Assembly: GCA_030762935.1 (NCBI GenBank)
Contig: CM060887.1
Span: 17,600,501 to 17,664,500, forward strand
DNA length: 64,000 bases
Origin: Hymenopus coronatus
Lineage: Eukaryota; Arthropoda; Insecta; Mantodea; Hymenopodidae
Direction of reading: 5' to 3'
Shown here: in pieces, positions 1-15,100 of the stretch
Layout of the letters: each line of letters opens with the position of its first letter
Numbering within the stretch: position 1 is the stretch's first letter
Notes under the pieces: model-generated
Databases searched by the model: none
What the model was told of the DNA's origin: nothing
Seen by the model: the letters and a program-made list of their open reading frames with translations, nothing else
Made by a program: the position numbers and the translations under genes

Positions 1-168
1 TCCCAAAAATAAGGCTACCTGTTTTCCATCTAGCACTAGCTTTTTGACAACTCGTGCTGCAATTGACATTAGTTTAGGAACCTCAGAGTCACTTGCCACT
101 TTCAGAATTAAGTGCAACAGTTTCAACTGCAGTTGTTCATCTAATGCTTCAAAAAGTTCTCGTGACAC
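1..168 (-). CDS. HEATR1: HEATR1 exon 13 (runs off the left edge)
   Basis: Codes for 56 codons, residues 1083-1138, open to position 1. It begins VSRELFEALDEQLQLKLLHL and contains ARVVKKLVLDGKQVALFLG, matching the family near residue 1130. A possible internal donor (CAG-GTAGCC at about 20-14) is judged weaker than read-through. Confidence 0.9.
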   Translation of the reverse strand, partial: MSRELFEALDEQLQLKLLHLILKVASDSEVPKLMSIAARVVKKLVLDGKQVALFLG

Positions 169-3100
169 CTAAAGAGCAAATGAGTATTGCATTCAGTGAA
201 TCAGTATGTCTCGCATGCATAACATGATGAGTAACTGCTTTGTTACTTTCTCTATCACCTATAATTTCAATTTATTTTCATACTTTTGACATGTCAGTAT
301 AAACTATTACATGTATACAAATCTTTTACGTTGCTTTTCCATATTTAAATTCTTTTATGTTATAAAATGCATTTTGAATTAAGCATTTTCTTGTAATTTT
401 CATAATTTCTGTTGTTTATTTTTTGTTTTTAATTTCATTTGGTAGTTTATTGAAATTCCCTTCCTAGAATTTCTAATGTTGATTATTCAATGTTCTCCTT
501 AGTGTTCATCTGAAGTAATCATCATCATTTCTCAAACCACAAGGATGAATATTATAATTCTTTTGATATCTTTTATGCACAAAAAATTTAATCTTTCATA
601 TATCTCCCTACTCTATTCATTTCTCTCCTTGTTCATCCTCCACCCCCCACAAATTGGACACAGTCCTGCCTCATTTCACCCCTCAAACTTTTCAATATCC
701 GGATCCCTAATTGAAAACATGCAACTGCTGATCTCTTGTTTCTTCTGCAGACTTAAGATCCCCTTCCTTCTCCTCCTTTAACCATTGTAACAATTTTATT
801 CTTTTATCTGTGTATGAAAATTCTGCCTATCCATATCTGCCAATCTTTCTCTCACTTTTATTCTAAACTCCCTATTGTATTATCTATTCTGTACCACACA
901 TCTAAATCAACTACACCTTAATATTATCCAGTCAAAACTTACTTCCCATCCAATTACTTTGAAACTCAAACATGCTTAGAGAATATCTCTCTCTGGCAGT
1001 TACTGAATGTGACATAAGTATTAAATTTATAACTCAAGGTATAGAGACTTGCTGCTTACTTACTGTTTTTTAAGCAGGACATGTTTCAAAAGCCATTGCT
1101 TTTATCTCAGCTGTAGTTTCTCGGTTGGCATGGATGACATTGTCTTCTCCATATCTATGGCTTGTAGATGGAATAATGTTAAATATATCTGGTGGTGGTA
1201 TTTCAAAATTCAAGACCTAGTGCAAGAATTTATCAAAAACAGCTTGCACTTGGTCATAAATTTTGGAACACTGCCACCATATGTATTCAACAAGTACATA
1301 TGCTATCTGCAAGCCACAGATATGGAGAAGACAATGCCATCCACACCAGTCGAGAAACTACTGCTGAAGATAAAAGCAACAGCTTTTGATACATGTCCTG
1401 TTTAAAAAAACAGTAAATGAAGCAATGAATGTCTACACCTCGACTCATAAATTTAATTCAATGGTGCTTCACTGTCTCTAAGCTTCTAAAATATTACTTT
1501 ATGAAATAAGCACTTGAGTACCCTTTTCACATGCAATAAATATATGATAAACATTTCCCCTTGTTTCAGATTTTGTTCATTAGGCGGGCAATACTTTGGT
1601 AAACCTCGTGTGTGTGTGTGTGTTTTTTTTTTTTTTTCAATTTTGAAATCCCGCCAGGCCACCTACTGATACAGAGATTCATCAAACCACCACCGGGGAT
1701 AGAGACAACCACCACAACAAACAATGCCGGCAGTCGACCAAAAGAATTGACAATGGAAGCACATGGCTTCTGAAACATGGTTTCCGAAATAAAAAGTAAG
1801 TGGTGTAGTGTTACAAAATCAACTTTTTTACAATTACTACATTTGTTGTAATAAATAGATAGAGAGATTAGATAGATAATTTATTTGATCTTCTCAAATT
1901 ACAAACTTCATACATATATGGTTACTTTCCTGGAGTTGCAGAATTTGGTATTATAAGTTAATACCCAGGTTATACATATACCTTTCCCTCTATTCGTGTA
2001 TTTTATACCCTACCAACTTAATCTGATTATCTCTTTTTTAAGTCACAAACTCATCAGTTTTATTACTAGGATCCTCTCTTTCTTTGGTGATTTTCTTCCC
2101 CCATTTCTTTCTTACTTTCCCTGTATAATTACCTAGTTATTTCAGAAATTCTTTCTTATTGTTTCCAAAAAGTTTTAATCTCTGGCAGCAACTTTTCCCA
2201 GTTTTCATTCCATATTTTCTCTCCCCACATTTTAGTTTCCTTGCACTGAATTATACAGTATAAATTTTTATCAGCATTGCTGCATAATGGCATAGATCTT
2301 TATCAATTTTTAGATCTTTTAATAACTATTTGTTGTAATACATTTTCACATTTACACCTGTATTAATTTAGAATCAAATATGTTCTAGTGTAAAAGATTT
2401 AAGTTTAATATGCTGTTCATATTATACAAAAAACAAAGTAAAGCATCACTGCCTCTATTCTGTGACTTTCTGTTTATATATCAAGTTTTGTATTACATAC
2501 CTGTGCTAACATCAGCTGAGATGGATTTGTCTTGTCTGGCTCATTGTTTTCCAAAAGCATTGTTTTCCAATCCATCAATGCACTTTCAACAAATGTCCAA
2601 CATTCCACATTTTTTAGACAGTCTGCTGTTTCATGATTTATTCTTTTAAAAATATTTCTTAGAATTGCTGAAGAATGGACATCAAGTTCCATGATGTCCT
2701 TTGTAGTTGATAGAACACGTCTCCCTTGAGGAATAAGATGCAGCACTATTTTCTGTATACAAAGGGAAAAAAAAAGGTCATCTTACATTAAAGGTCCATA
2801 AATATTATTGGCAATTTGATATTAGTTCTTAAAGTAAAGTTTAGGGAAATCAAAATACAGTGGAATGATTATGTACTACAACTATTTCTTTCCTTGAGCT
2901 TTTGCAGTGTTATTACTAAAGACAAGGACAGGGTTTTTCATATATTTTATGCAATCATATCTTAAACTATATCCTAGAAGATCATAAGAGGCATTTTCTG
3001 CCATTCGTATTTAGAGGTTAACTGCAGTTGAATTTAAAGGCCATTGGGAGATTATTTTCCACATATTTAATAAATTAAACCATTATGATTTAGATTTATT

Positions 3101-6100
3101 TCATTGAAAATTTAAACCACACTTTAAGTATGGTGACCTGCATCTGCTTCAGCCATTTAAAATTTAAATTTGTTAAACACAAAGTGGACAGTAATAACAC
3201 ATGTTAAAGTTGACCACCAAGTAATAATACTGTAGCGTGGGCAATAATGTTCAGTTGTTCCTTTGCAAAGCACACACCTTCTTGACTCCATCTATTTCTA
3301 GCACTAGGAGTGAAGTGTAAGAGTGGTATGCGTTGCTAAGGCACATGAAGTATTTTATAGCCTTAATATTTCAGCTCAACCACAAATATTCAGTGCAAAC
3401 CAGCAAAATAATACAGATACTAGACATCTTAAAAAAAAACAAATTTAAGCCCTTTGTTAATTCAGTGTCACAGCCGGGATCTGAAACTGCTCTCCTTGCG
3501 GTTGCTCTAACCATTGAGCTACTGTGACAACATGAAGGTATGACATTCAATCCTCCAACTGATTTACCGGATTCAACCAACCAGTATGTCTGCCTTCAGA
3601 GAACCGCGTAAGTACTAGGTAAAACAGTGCAACCTAAATATATCCGAACTGCTGCAAGGTGTTTTTCCACTGCGCACACGGAAACATGATTGCATACAGT
3701 TGCTGTACACCAGGTCATGGTACTGACTTGTTTTTCTCTGCTTTGAAAGTGCAGTATTGAGCTGCTGGTTATATCGTGTGGTTGAGTTATTACCAGTGTG
3801 CTTTATTATTCTGTCCTATATTTAGTCACGAAATGGATTATGGTTCAGCATTTGTTTTCTACTGCACAGCAGGTATTTATTTATGATTTGTATGTGTTAA
3901 CACATTTTGTGAGTGCACTCTCAATAGTATATATAAAGGTGAAATTGACCCACATTTAATATTTTCATGGACAAAGCTTGGTTCCACCTTCATGGATATG
4001 TGCGTATACAAAATAATCATTATTGGAGCTCTAAGAAACCTAATATTGTTCAAGAATACCTCTTTATGATGAAAAAATTGGTGTATGGTGTGCCATTAGT
4101 GGAAAAAGGGTTACAATCCCAATTTTGTTCGAGTCAACAGTTGGTGCCCATACATAAGTAAGTACAATTTTCATCCCCCCCCCTTTTTTTTTCCCCATTA
4201 TATAGGAACTCCTCCAATATTTCAAATTACACTGGGTAATGATTTTTATTAATAGAGATACAGCACTTTTTTCATTTTAGCAAAAGTACTTTGAAGAACT
4301 AATTGAAATTTCTGCTAAATCCAAACATATGAATTAGTACCAAATTTATATTGGCGACAGGTAACAAATGACAGATCACAATGGTAAAACCAATTTGTTT
4401 TAGTAACATCATCTATTTTGAAGCATGGGTTCAATAAGTACTTAACTTATTGAACCCCCTCATAGTTATTTGATGTTTAATTGCAAATGTGACATTCCGT
4501 ATTTATCGAATACAAGATGATGTTTTTTTCCAAAATATTCAGAACTTGGGATTCGTCTGGTATTCCCAATATATATTTATCAAATACTATACAGAGAAAA
4601 GTAAGTTTAAAACTTTGCAGGTACAGCAGTGGTGAAGCCTGGGGGAAATGGTATAGATTATTGCCAAGGTCTCAACATATGTGGCAGCTTTTGTGCGTTC
4701 CATTTTGAGCCAAAAATTACTGTTAACGGCCCTGTGAGCATTCTCGTTGGAAAAAAGAATACTCTCCGAGAGTAAAATAAAATTAGAGGACATCTAAGCT
4801 TGTTAACTTAGGCTATGCTTTCACCATCATACATCTCTGTACTCCATTCTCGATCTGTCCTGTCCAAAATCTGAATTTACGGGCAAATTTGAAATAAGCA
4901 AAACAATATGAGATGTATTATATTAAGTATGATGTCTTAATATAAAATCACATAATCATCGTTACAGCTATCATCGCGCGCACTCACACACCATACATTT
5001 CCATTCTCCGTCTCTAGCGATCACAATGTGAATTTCTGAGCACATTCAAATTAGGTAGACATTAAATGTTATCTACATACAAAATCATATCCATCATTAG
5101 CATTACATTTACACTGCTGCCATTGCTGCTGTCATGTTGTACCATCACACCCATACCGTACATTTCATACTACCCTCTCCTCCAACCACTCAAAACGTGA
5201 ATTTCTATGTAAATTCAAATCCCATACAAAGATATAAAATTAAATTAAAACAAGGGACTTATTCAGCTTAAGTTCCATTGGTTTGTTCAAAATATATGGC
5301 AAACCTTTAAATTTAATTTAAAAATCCTTCTTTTCATATATGTCTTTTAAAGAAGTCTTCTTTTTATACGTTAGGTTAATATACTAAATTATTACAAAAT
5401 TTAGTTCTGATAAATGGAGGTTGTCTCGTATTTGAATAAATACGGTAAATGCTTTCTGCATGCATTTAAAATAAGTAAAGAGAAAATGAAGGGGGGGGGG
5501 GGAGAAATATTTCTAAACTTACTGTAGTGTTTACTGGCAGCAACATATCCATAAGTGCTGAGACTATATAGTATGGAGTTTCCAAACAAGTAACACAGTC
5601 CAAGAGAGCATCCAGTATATTAGCAAGAGGTTGTCTTCTTGAAGATTCTATGAGGCTCTTCACGGCTGGATCTGGAGAAAGTACTGTATACAGCACCAAG
5701 GGCAACTGCCTGAAAATATAACCACAACATGTGACTGTAGGAAATGGCCAATCCAGTACATTGGTGCGTAAAATCCCTACCAATTGGAATTCATTATCTC
5801 CGTATTTTAATTGTTTTTTTTTTTTTATCACATCCATGTGTAATTGTTTTTCTAAATCTATCGCACACACATGCATTTGTGTTCTCTCTGAATATCAGTG
5901 TGCAGTTATATTCCTATACATAATGGCAGAAGTTCTAATAGACATATTAATTGCAATCATGCTTTACTAAGCCAAAATGTAGCAATGAAATTTATGATAT
6001 GGCCATCAAGTTGAGTGATTTTGGTGCAAATATACAATTAGACAAATGGGATTTTAGGAATATTATTCTTTGTGTCCATATAGGCTAATCAGTGTTATTT

Positions 6101-9100
6101 TATTCACAAAATATTCTTATTAAATAAAACTCGAGCTACAACTTTTCTTTAGATAAAAGTTGGAGCTCACATTATAATTATTACTTATGATAAAAAAGGT
6201 TTTTAAAAGAGAACTTCTACTACAGACTAGAAGTGAAACTTTGCGGGTTGAAGGCAAGTTAATAATACAAACCATGAGAATATCAGATAGAGGGATCATT
6301 CCCTCCCTTGTATTTTTGACTTTTAATTAATTTATGATTTAGCTGAATATTTCTGATTTGTTATTATTTATTTTATTCAATTTTGATGCTAGGACTGCCA
6401 TTTTATAAAGACATTTGATTTGATCAGTACAGAGAAAATGCAGATAGCAACAATTCATTGTCAATGTATTTTATTTATCTTTTATTTTCACATATACACA
6501 TTTATACTTTTAAAGCATAACAAATGTATTGTGTTTAATCTCACTTTTTACTTCCTCTACCACTCTAATATCCATGGTAGATAAAGAACATATTGCATTC
6601 CACCCAAAAATTGGATACTAACATTTTACCAGAGTTAAAATGAATTAAAAAAAAAAAAAAGTATTTTAGAAAAAGGGTCATTTGTGTGTCAGTGAACAGC
6701 ATAACTCGACAATGAAAATTTGAATAAGTGCCAAACTTAGTATTTTAAGTTAGTATCTTCCAAGGGTGTGACAAATATTTTTGCCTCCTTCTGTGGTATG
6801 ATGGTAGCATGGTCTTATATTCAATAGTCCCAAGTTTGAATCTTGGTTCGGGCAAGTTACCCAGATAAGGTTTTTTTTTCCAGCCGAATATCCTGAGCTC
6901 ATTTGAGCATCATTTCACCAATGTGATTCATTCATCATCTGATATGACCTACCAGATTAAAGGACATTAAACTAAACAAGCATAAAATAAAAAAATTCAG
7001 CAAAATCAATGCATCCTCCAAACTATCCTTTACATGGGACGATTTGCAACTTTCTTACTTTCTCAAAAATGAATGATTTTGATAAAAACGTTATATATAT
7101 GACAAATAAAATGTAAAAGTAGAGATTTAGAGATCTCCTTGTGGTTTAGCTGGAAAAAATGTAAGTCAGTTGGAGAATTTAGGTTGTGATGGTAGCCCAC
7201 TGGTTAGAGCAACTGGATGCAGGCCAAAAGATCTGTGGCTCAAATCCCGGCTATGGCACTGAATTTTTCAGTCTACCTCTACATTTCCAACTCCTGTTCT
7301 ACAAGCGGATGGTTGGAAGAAACAATTACTTCACAAATAAAATGTATGTCTTGAATTTTCTAGGAATAGCTTCAAAAGTCCTCTTTATTCTGGATGATTT
7401 TTATCCAATTTTGCATAACTGATAAACTGTAAGAGTTAGACAAAAACTTACTACTACACAAAAAAATGTAGATTTTGCTAAAGCACAAAATTTATCCTTG
7501 CTATTGGTTTAAATTTTCTAGCACTCATACTTTTCTCAAAAGGTAAGTCGTCATTCAGTTTTAATTTTTTTAATCCTAGTTATGCAAATAGAACAGAATT
7601 TCAACTGTTTTATATGGTGAGTGGCTTTTTAAAAGATTTGACTACCACTTTAATCTAGTGTTTTACCTTATTCCCTTCTATTAGAAGGAACTAATGCAAC
7701 CATTTCAGCTAATGTTTATGTTGATTACTACAATGTATATAGAGGAATAATCTTTTGTAACAATAGTTTGGAGAGAATGTCATGTGAATGAAACATACAG
7801 TTTTTTCATCTGCCTCCAATTCAATCAATATATGCAGATTAACTATCATTAACTTTCAAAATAATTGTAACTAGAATGAGCTCTAGGAACTATTTCTTGT
7901 CACAACTGCTAGACTAATCTCTAGAGCAAAGAGTCTAAATATGCACAATAGGATCTAATATCCTGTGCCTGATAACGAGAAAGTTAAAACTTGCTCAAGT
8001 TTCTTTCCTGTCAGGGTAAGCCTCCCGCCAATTTGAACGCTATGATCATTTTAATAATCTTTATAAAATTACAATTAAATCCACCTTCAAATTATATTTC
8101 AATAACAATCCATTAATAAATTAAATTTATTGCAATGTATTATTAAACTTATACATACTGTATGTTGACTTGAAATACTAATAAATTTTACATCCAGAAA
8201 ATTTTTGCAAATATGCATAGAAACTTGTACCAGTGATGTGATTAATATTAAATTAAAAGAATTTGAGTTGGTATTTGTAACACAAGCATCATTTAGAAAT
8301 TACTTACTGGTACCGATCTCAGGAACACTTGTTCCCATTCTTTTAATTCAATAATAATTAGCATCAATTGTTAACCTATCATTAAAATACATGCATTTCA
8401 ATTTTGTAGTTCTCGTTCAGGGTACCATTCTCGTTTATTGTGAACCAACCAATGGCAGTTTAAGGTCAGCATACAATGTCCTGCTTTTAAAAATATGACT
8501 ATCGATTCCATTTAGTTTACTCCAATTTATCTACAACAAATTGTGTATTGGAACATTTTCTGCCACAGGTTTAACATGATCTAGATAGAAAAAAAAAAAA
8601 AAATCTGACGTGTTCCATTCATGATTTTCTCTACATCTCTTTAACACATTACTGTTAAAAAGCTTATTCTTCTATCTACTCATGCTAATAGAGATAAACA
8701 TTGGCAGAAATTACCTTTATATCTTAGTTCCTTATAAGGAAGAGGGAAATAAGGTAATACTCTAGGCTAAACCAACAGTCAGATGTTTTAAAATGCGGTT
8801 GCTATGGGACTGAAATCCATTTCTTTGTGTGGCCAGGAGTTGACAAGTCCCCATGTAAGATAAATGTAATTTTTTTTAAAGCTGAAACCAATAACAAGAA
8901 ATATCTCAAAAATGGTTAACTCCATGAAAAAAATGTATATAACATAAATTGCATGTTTTAACGAGAATTAACGTTTTTGTTAAGAAAGTTTTTGTCTATC
9001 TCTCATGAGATAGTTATGCAAAATTACCATAAAATTCATCCAGAATAAAGATGCCTACAGAGGCTATTCCCGGAAAATTCAAGACATACATTTATTTGTC

Positions 9101-12100
9101 ATGTAAATATCTTTAACATATGATATTTTAATCAAAAACGCTAGAGCCATTTTTGAGAAAATAAAAATTTTCAAAAATGTTTCCATGTAAAGGGTTGTTG
9201 GGGGTCAGGGGATTTTCTTGAAAATCTTTGTGTTGCATCCTTAGAAGATACTGAATTTAAATACCAAGTTTAGTATTTAATGGAGCTATGCTGCACACAC
9301 ATGCATGCACACACATACAGACACACTTACAGACATTTTTCTAAAAACACTTTTTTTATATTAAGGGAGTCTCAAAATATAATTTTCGGTCAAATCTTGG
9401 TATCAAATTTTTGGGTACAATACAATACCTTCTCTATACACTATGTACATAGTATGAGAAGAGGAAGAAAAAAAAAGAGAAGATTTTGTAGTAGTTATAT
9501 CAAACTAAATGATAAATGGAGAAAGCTATGTGATTGTAAAATCACATATTTTTTTTCCCCAATAAGACTTATTGTGATAAAATAGGGTTGCTTAACTACA
9601 GTTGTACTAACTTACTCTGCATCCAATATGATTTCCTCTCGCCTGTCTTTTACTTCTTGAAGTAACTGTATGTAAGTGTTCTCTGTGATAGAGGCAGTTA
9701 GCAAACTGGACAAGGTTATAAGACACTCTAGTGCAACCTGACGGATTGCAGACAGAGGACTGAATGCTGCAACAAGCAAGGCTGGTACCACAGGTTTATT
9801 GAGTAGTATCATTCTGCTCAGTGGTTTGGACTGGCGTAACATGGCCAGTAACAGGCGCAGGCATCTCATTCTCATTTCTGGCCAAGCTATATCTCCATGA
9901 TTTGCTTGTGCACATGCAGCTATGTTGCAGAGAAAGTTAACTTGTAATTCAGGACTTGCTAGTTGTACCTGAAATTTAGAGAACAAAGAAATTCTTATTT
10001 GGTAGTTTTTTTTTTCTTTCTCTATAACACACACAGTAGTGGAGAAGGCATTTCGTTCCATCCAATAATTTGATACTGACATTTCACTGGAAATACACAT
10101 TTTGGGTTCGCTGATAAAAGAAAAAACAAAATGGGAGGGAAAAAAAAACAAACAAAAACAAAAAAAAACAGATTTTTTAGAAAACTTCCATGTGTGTTTG
10201 TATACCTCAAAAATTAAAAGGCAATTAATTACATACCAAACTTGATACTTAAATTCAGTTTCCTCCAAGGATGCAACACAAAGATTTTATGAAAATACCT
10301 CCACCCTTAACTAACCTTTACATGGAACATTTTTTGAAAATTTTGATTTTCTCAAAAGTAGCACTAACAATTTTGATTAAAATTCTATATGTTTAAGACT
10401 TTTCATGAAAAAATTAAATATTGATATTGAATTTTCTGGGAAAAGCCTTTTAAATCCTCGTCATTCTGGATGACCTTTGCATAACTGGTAAACTGTAAGA
10501 GACAAAATCTTACAACATAAAAAATGTAGATCTCACTAAAACATAACATTTATGTCAAATACTTTTTTTGTGTGGAGTTATACATTTCTGAGATATTCCT
10601 TTTACTGGTTTCAATTTTCAAATACAACTTTCCACAAATGGGAAGGTGTTATTCATTTACTATGAGTGCACCTTTCTTTGGATGCTCGGCTGCCTAGTTT
10701 TCATTCTCTAGGCTTCGTGCAATTTTGGAAGCAGAGCAACAACATTCCAAAATGAACTATATGCTATACACTTAGACAGTTGGTGGCTTCAATGCTTAGG
10801 TTTCATCTGTCTGTAAATCCCAAGAGTCCATTCACATGTATGTGTGGTTTGTTTTGTTTCATACTTCAGCTAGTTTGTGGTAAATTAGATAACATATTCA
10901 CTATAACGGCTGAGGACCTCAAAAAAATAATTTTTTTTCAGCTAACTATACTGCGGAGTAACAGGCAGGTAAACTATCTCTTCTTCCTCCATACACTCGC
11001 TAGCCCAAAAAGTCAGTGTCCAAGAAAAGGTGTGCACATATGTCTTGCAAAGAAAATGGATTTCATTACCAGCATATAGCAACCAGTTCTCAAAATATTT
11101 GACTATTGCTTTAGCTTAGAGTATTCCCTTATTCCCCTTGTACCTACAAGGAAATATCTAATAAAGTAATTTCTGCTAATGTTTATCTTGATTAGCATGA
11201 AATACTTAGAAGAATATACTTTTGTAAGAATTAAATTTATGAGTTGAGGTGTAGAGACTTATTGCTTCACTAACTGTTTTTTTTAAACAGGATAGCTAAT
11301 AATGCATGTGAATCAGCTTATAAACCTATAGTTTGGGAAAAAATATTTATCATAAACAACTTGCACCGGGCCATGAACTTTGAGATACCCCCACCACAAG
11401 TATTCGACAAGTACTTTTCGCCATCTACAAGTCATAAATATGGAGTAGATGCCATCCATGCCAGTTGAGAAACTGCAGCTGTTTAAAAAAACAGTAAGTG
11501 AAGCAATAAGTGGTACACCTAGACTCATAAATTTAATTCAATGGTGCTTCACTGTCTCTAATCTTCTACACTATTACTTTTGTAAGAATATTTTATTGAA
11601 TATGTAGAGGCAGTTATGTGTATATAACATGTCAGACTTTTTAGAAAGTTACACATACACTTACATGTAGAAAGGCTATATTTTAAATTCACAGCTGGAA
11701 TAATCAACAAACTAAAGACAGCAGCCTTCAAGCTAATGTATGCTCATATATAACACTTGCTCAAATAAGTTAATGGCAGGTACAGTTAAAACTGGACTGT
11801 TAAAAAAGATACCCTTAATAATGTCTTATTAAAACATATGACAATATATCTTCCTCCCTTCCCTCTCTAAATTTTACTTTGATTTTGTTACTTTTAAGCA
11901 CCATTACTGAGTGGTTTTAATTCACACATTAGCTTAAGCCTTGTTAAATGTGGCTGATAAATACCTTGAAAAACCTTTTAAGGCAGTTAGTATATTTCAA
12001 ACGAGCATCCTTGTCTTCCAAACTGCCACCTATTAACAGCACCTCCAAAAGACGAAGTCTGAGGCTCAATGCTGGTGTTAGCTCTTGAAGATTCCACCAC

Positions 12101-15100
12101 ATTTTATCTTCATTTTCCTCTAATGGTACACAGTTTATGAGCTGCATTATGCAATAAAGAAAAATCTGCAATGGAAAATGGCCACCACGAGCGACCATGA
12201 CACAATTGATCATCATTTCAGTGTTATCCTCATTTAAATCTCCTGTTGAGGTTATTATCTGAAACAAATAAATAATGTACAGTTTCAGTTCCTTCAATTA
12301 TCTACCACTCTATACATTGCATTGGACACATCCATTATTAATCTGAATGTGCAGGTAAATAATCAATATTCCTTTTATTATTCAAAGGGATAACTGGTCA
12401 TTTTAGAATGCAATGTGGCCAAGTTATGAGACCTTTTAGGGTAAAATATGTAAAAATATATTGCCGACTTTTACTAATTCAAAATCCATTAGCTTAAAAA
12501 AAGTATAAAGATAACAAGAAAAAATTCTCGAACAGCAACATGCTGACAGCATAAAAATGAGAAGGTATCAGCACTAGAATTAACAGCAAAGTTAAAGAAT
12601 TTAATACACTAAAATACCCATTTTAGCAAGTGCTCAATAAAGGAGTATTAAACCTTTTCCTTCTCAGAGACAGCCCCTCTAAAGCTTTCCTTTCTTTAGC
12701 ACATTGCTTCATCAAGATATACTAAATATTATCTTATTCAAACTACTTATAAATGTGTTTATTTCTTAAATATATGACTAAATATGATTGATTCACAAAG
12801 ACTATAGCCACAAAGTCATAATGATATATTTTTTGTGTTATTTTTTTATTTATTTATACTAGGCTGCATACAGATGAATATGAACGGTGTTCAGCCCTGG
12901 CTCTTTATCGGTTATACTCATATTTTACAATACTTTTCCTTCTCAGAGACAGCCCCTCTAGAGCTTTCCTTTCTTTATGCACATTGCTTCATCAAGATAT
13001 ACTAAATATTATCTTATTCAAACTACTTATAAATGTGTTTAATTCTTAAATATATGACTAAATATGATTGATTCACAAAGACTATAGCCACAAAGCCATA
13101 ATGATATATTTTTTGTATTATTTTCTTATTTATTTATACTAGGCTGCATACAGATGAATATGAACGGTGTTCAGCACTGGCTCTTTATTGGTTATACTAA
13201 TATTTTACAATAGTTTCTTAATTGTAGTTTGTTACACCATTTTTGACTTATTTACTGTTCCATATCCATTTATTTTTCACTTTATATAAGAATTGTCCAA
13301 TGTTCTTACTGTCTTTTTGAAACATTTCGACCACCACTACATTTCTATCTTAAACCATTTTGTATTAATGTACTCTTTTCTTCAAACTCCAGTCCCTTTA
13401 CATTTAAATATTATATGTTCTATGTCTTCATCTCTGCCACATATAGGACATTGATTTTGTGGAATACCCTTCCTTAAACCTTTTAAGCTCTATACTCCTG
13501 CTGTAACCCATGCACTACCTTCTCGCTCCTGTTTATTTGTCACATCTATATACTTTTCCCTTCCCCACGAGTCTTTCATTGGTACATAAAAAACTAAAGA
13601 TCTCTTTTAGCTATCTTACTAAACATTTTTTGTACCTATTTCTATATCCTCAAATATTTTCCTTGCTGATTTCCTGAAATTATTCACATTATTTTCTCTT
13701 CTTTTTCATATTTCTCCTAATCTGCTACTTCCTATGTTATTTCTGAGACAGTCTACCCATCCCTTGTTGTTTAAACTTTAATAATATATAGAAAATGTAT
13801 ATTATAAATACTGAGGTTACAGACTAGGATGTGTCTACCATTATAAGATGATTAGTTGGATTCCTAACACAAATATAACACATGTTTTGCTTATTTGTAC
13901 ATGTTTTGGAGATGGGTTGTTTTCATCCTCAGCAGTTATGCCTAGATCTGTTATGGTTTGTTGAAGTAGGTAGTATGTAGTGGTACCTTGCGGTTCAGAA
14001 ATAAACTTCAAAATTTAGCATATGTGACTTGTTCTTTATACATATCTTTTCCCATATGTCAAATTTGGCTGTGTTAAGTAGCTGCTTTTGATAGTTTTAT
14101 ATTTAGAATGATTTCATGATCGATAGACCAGGTATGGGCTATTGCAGATTTTTGGCTTGTTTGTATTTCACACATTTTATATGTTCTTGTAGTCTGCTTT
14201 GTATGCATCCTTTGTTTTTCTGATGTAGAACTTATTGCAATCCAAACAGTCAATTCTGTACATACCCGATTTTGTATATTTGTTTGTTAAGGTCTTTTAA
14301 ATTCTGTTCTTTGATGATATGGTGATGTTAAACTTCTTGAAGATATTGTTAAATTTATGGTGTGCTCTTGGATAATATGTGAATTTTCTAAATATGTTTT
14401 ATGTTTTTCCTGCATCATTTTGTATTATCTTATATTGGCTTCTGTATTTTGATTTCCAAAATTTTCTTGCCAATTATTTGTTTACTGAATCTACTACTAG
14501 TGGCTGTGTTGATTATGTGATCATATTCCTTTTTGTATTCAGTTTTGCTCATTGGGATGTTAACTAGTCTGTACACCAAATAGTTCAATGTTGCATGTTT
14601 GTGAGATGTAGGAATGTAACTATCATTCTTGATGTAATTGTCAGTCTGTGTGGTATTTTATAGATATGAAATGCTATGCTTTGTTCCTCATGGGTAATTT
14701 TTAGGACTATCTAATCAAAGATTTCTATAAGACTCACTAAACTGTTGAATCTTCAGAACAAAGCAATAAATTTCACAATACAAATAGAGAAATATAGAAT
14801 CTAAAAACAATCTGTGAGAACAAAGTCTATCATTTGGTATCTTTTTGAAAGCTGACACAGACTGACAATTACATCAAGAATGATAGTTAAAACTCCACAA
14901 ACCGTAAACATAAAGTTTTGAACAGCTTAGTGTACAAAAAATAAATCATAGTTTAGAAAATTTGCATATCATTCAAGAACACACTATAAATTCAGCAATA
15001 TCTTTAAAGTTTAACATCATCTTAGCTCCAAAAACAGATTTAATGTGCAAAACTTACAATGCAATAACTAAAAAGACCCTAACAAACACAAAATCAGAAA

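Larger units (their letters stand above)
6540..7810 (+). repeat. Family A repeat, copy 1, with two nested SINEs
   Basis: Family A text runs from about 6555 to 6785, resumes near 7012-7115, and resumes again at 7333-7810. It is interrupted by a SINE-2 copy and a SINE-3 copy. It contains the family's core words (CCTCTTTATTCTGGATGA, GACAAAAACTTACTAC). Confidence 0.75.

Noticed and set aside
1049..1405. 118-codon plus-strand open frame
   Set aside because: It lies wholly inside foldback F1; the frame mirrors the inverted arms and has no protein resemblance.
9612..10268. 218-codon minus-strand frame as a single exon
   Set aside because: Only 9616-9968 matches HEATR1. The upstream part is family A repeat sequence read through the intron, and a good acceptor marks the boundary.
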